Source of the DNA: Bacillota bacterium
GTDB taxonomy: Bacteria; Bacillota; Clostridia; Saccharofermentanales; Fastidiosipilaceae
Direction of reading: 5' to 3'
Assembly (NCBI GenBank): GCA_023388205.1
Contig: JAEWGS010000010.1
Span: 1-5,140 of the forward strand
Length of the DNA stretch: 5,140 bases
This document shows positions 5,132-5,140 of the stretch, piece after piece; positions within the stretch are counted from its first letter, which is position 1; each line of letters starts with the position of its first letter. A model generated the notes under the pieces. It did no database searches. It saw only the letters and a list, made by a program, of their open reading frames with translations, and had not been told where the DNA came from. Position numbers and translations under genes: made by a program.

Positions 5132-5140
5132 GGGTAGAAT

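Overview
This window looks like chromosomal DNA from a Bacillota (Firmicutes-type) bacterium of intermediate GC content, roughly half by eye. The order rimP, nusA, ylxR (rnpM), ylxQ on one strand is the classic Gram-positive transcription/translation operon, which normally continues into infB. A YhaN/SbcC-like ATPase and a CpXC-type protein also fit an anaerobic Clostridia-like genome. The species cannot be told from the sequence.

Layout. Bases 1-1175 hold the C-terminal part of a coiled-coil ABC-type ATPase on the plus strand, with its N-terminus off the left edge. Bases 1176-1301 separate this gene from a convergent one and carry a degenerate tandem repeat of a 7-bp unit (about AGGCGYC), including a perfect 9-bp inverted repeat. 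Bases 1302-2129 on the minus strand encode a 275-residue protein that resembles the CpXC family but has lost three of the four expected cysteines. Bases 2130-2234 are a compact divergent control region with a perfect TATAAT box and a 10-bp hairpin in the rimP leader that looks like a weak terminator or attenuator. From 2235 to the right edge runs the operon: rimP (ribosome maturation), nusA (elongation/termination factor with an acidic, repeat-containing tail), ylxR/rnpM (RNA-binding protein) and ylxQ (L7Ae-like RNA-binding protein with unusually long basic tails). The window ends just after a perfect 20-bp tandem duplication that makes the ylxQ stop codon, probably close to the start of infB.

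The operon genes act together on RNA: RimP matures the 30S subunit, NusA controls RNA polymerase pausing and termination, and YlxR and YlxQ are small RNA-binding partners. The leader hairpin suggests the operon may be self-regulated through NusA. The best candidates for something not yet described are the cysteine-less CpXC protein, the 7-bp repeat array, the doubly extended YlxQ with its recent duplication at the stop codon, and the leader hairpin. I see no mobile element, CRISPR array, tRNA or rRNA.
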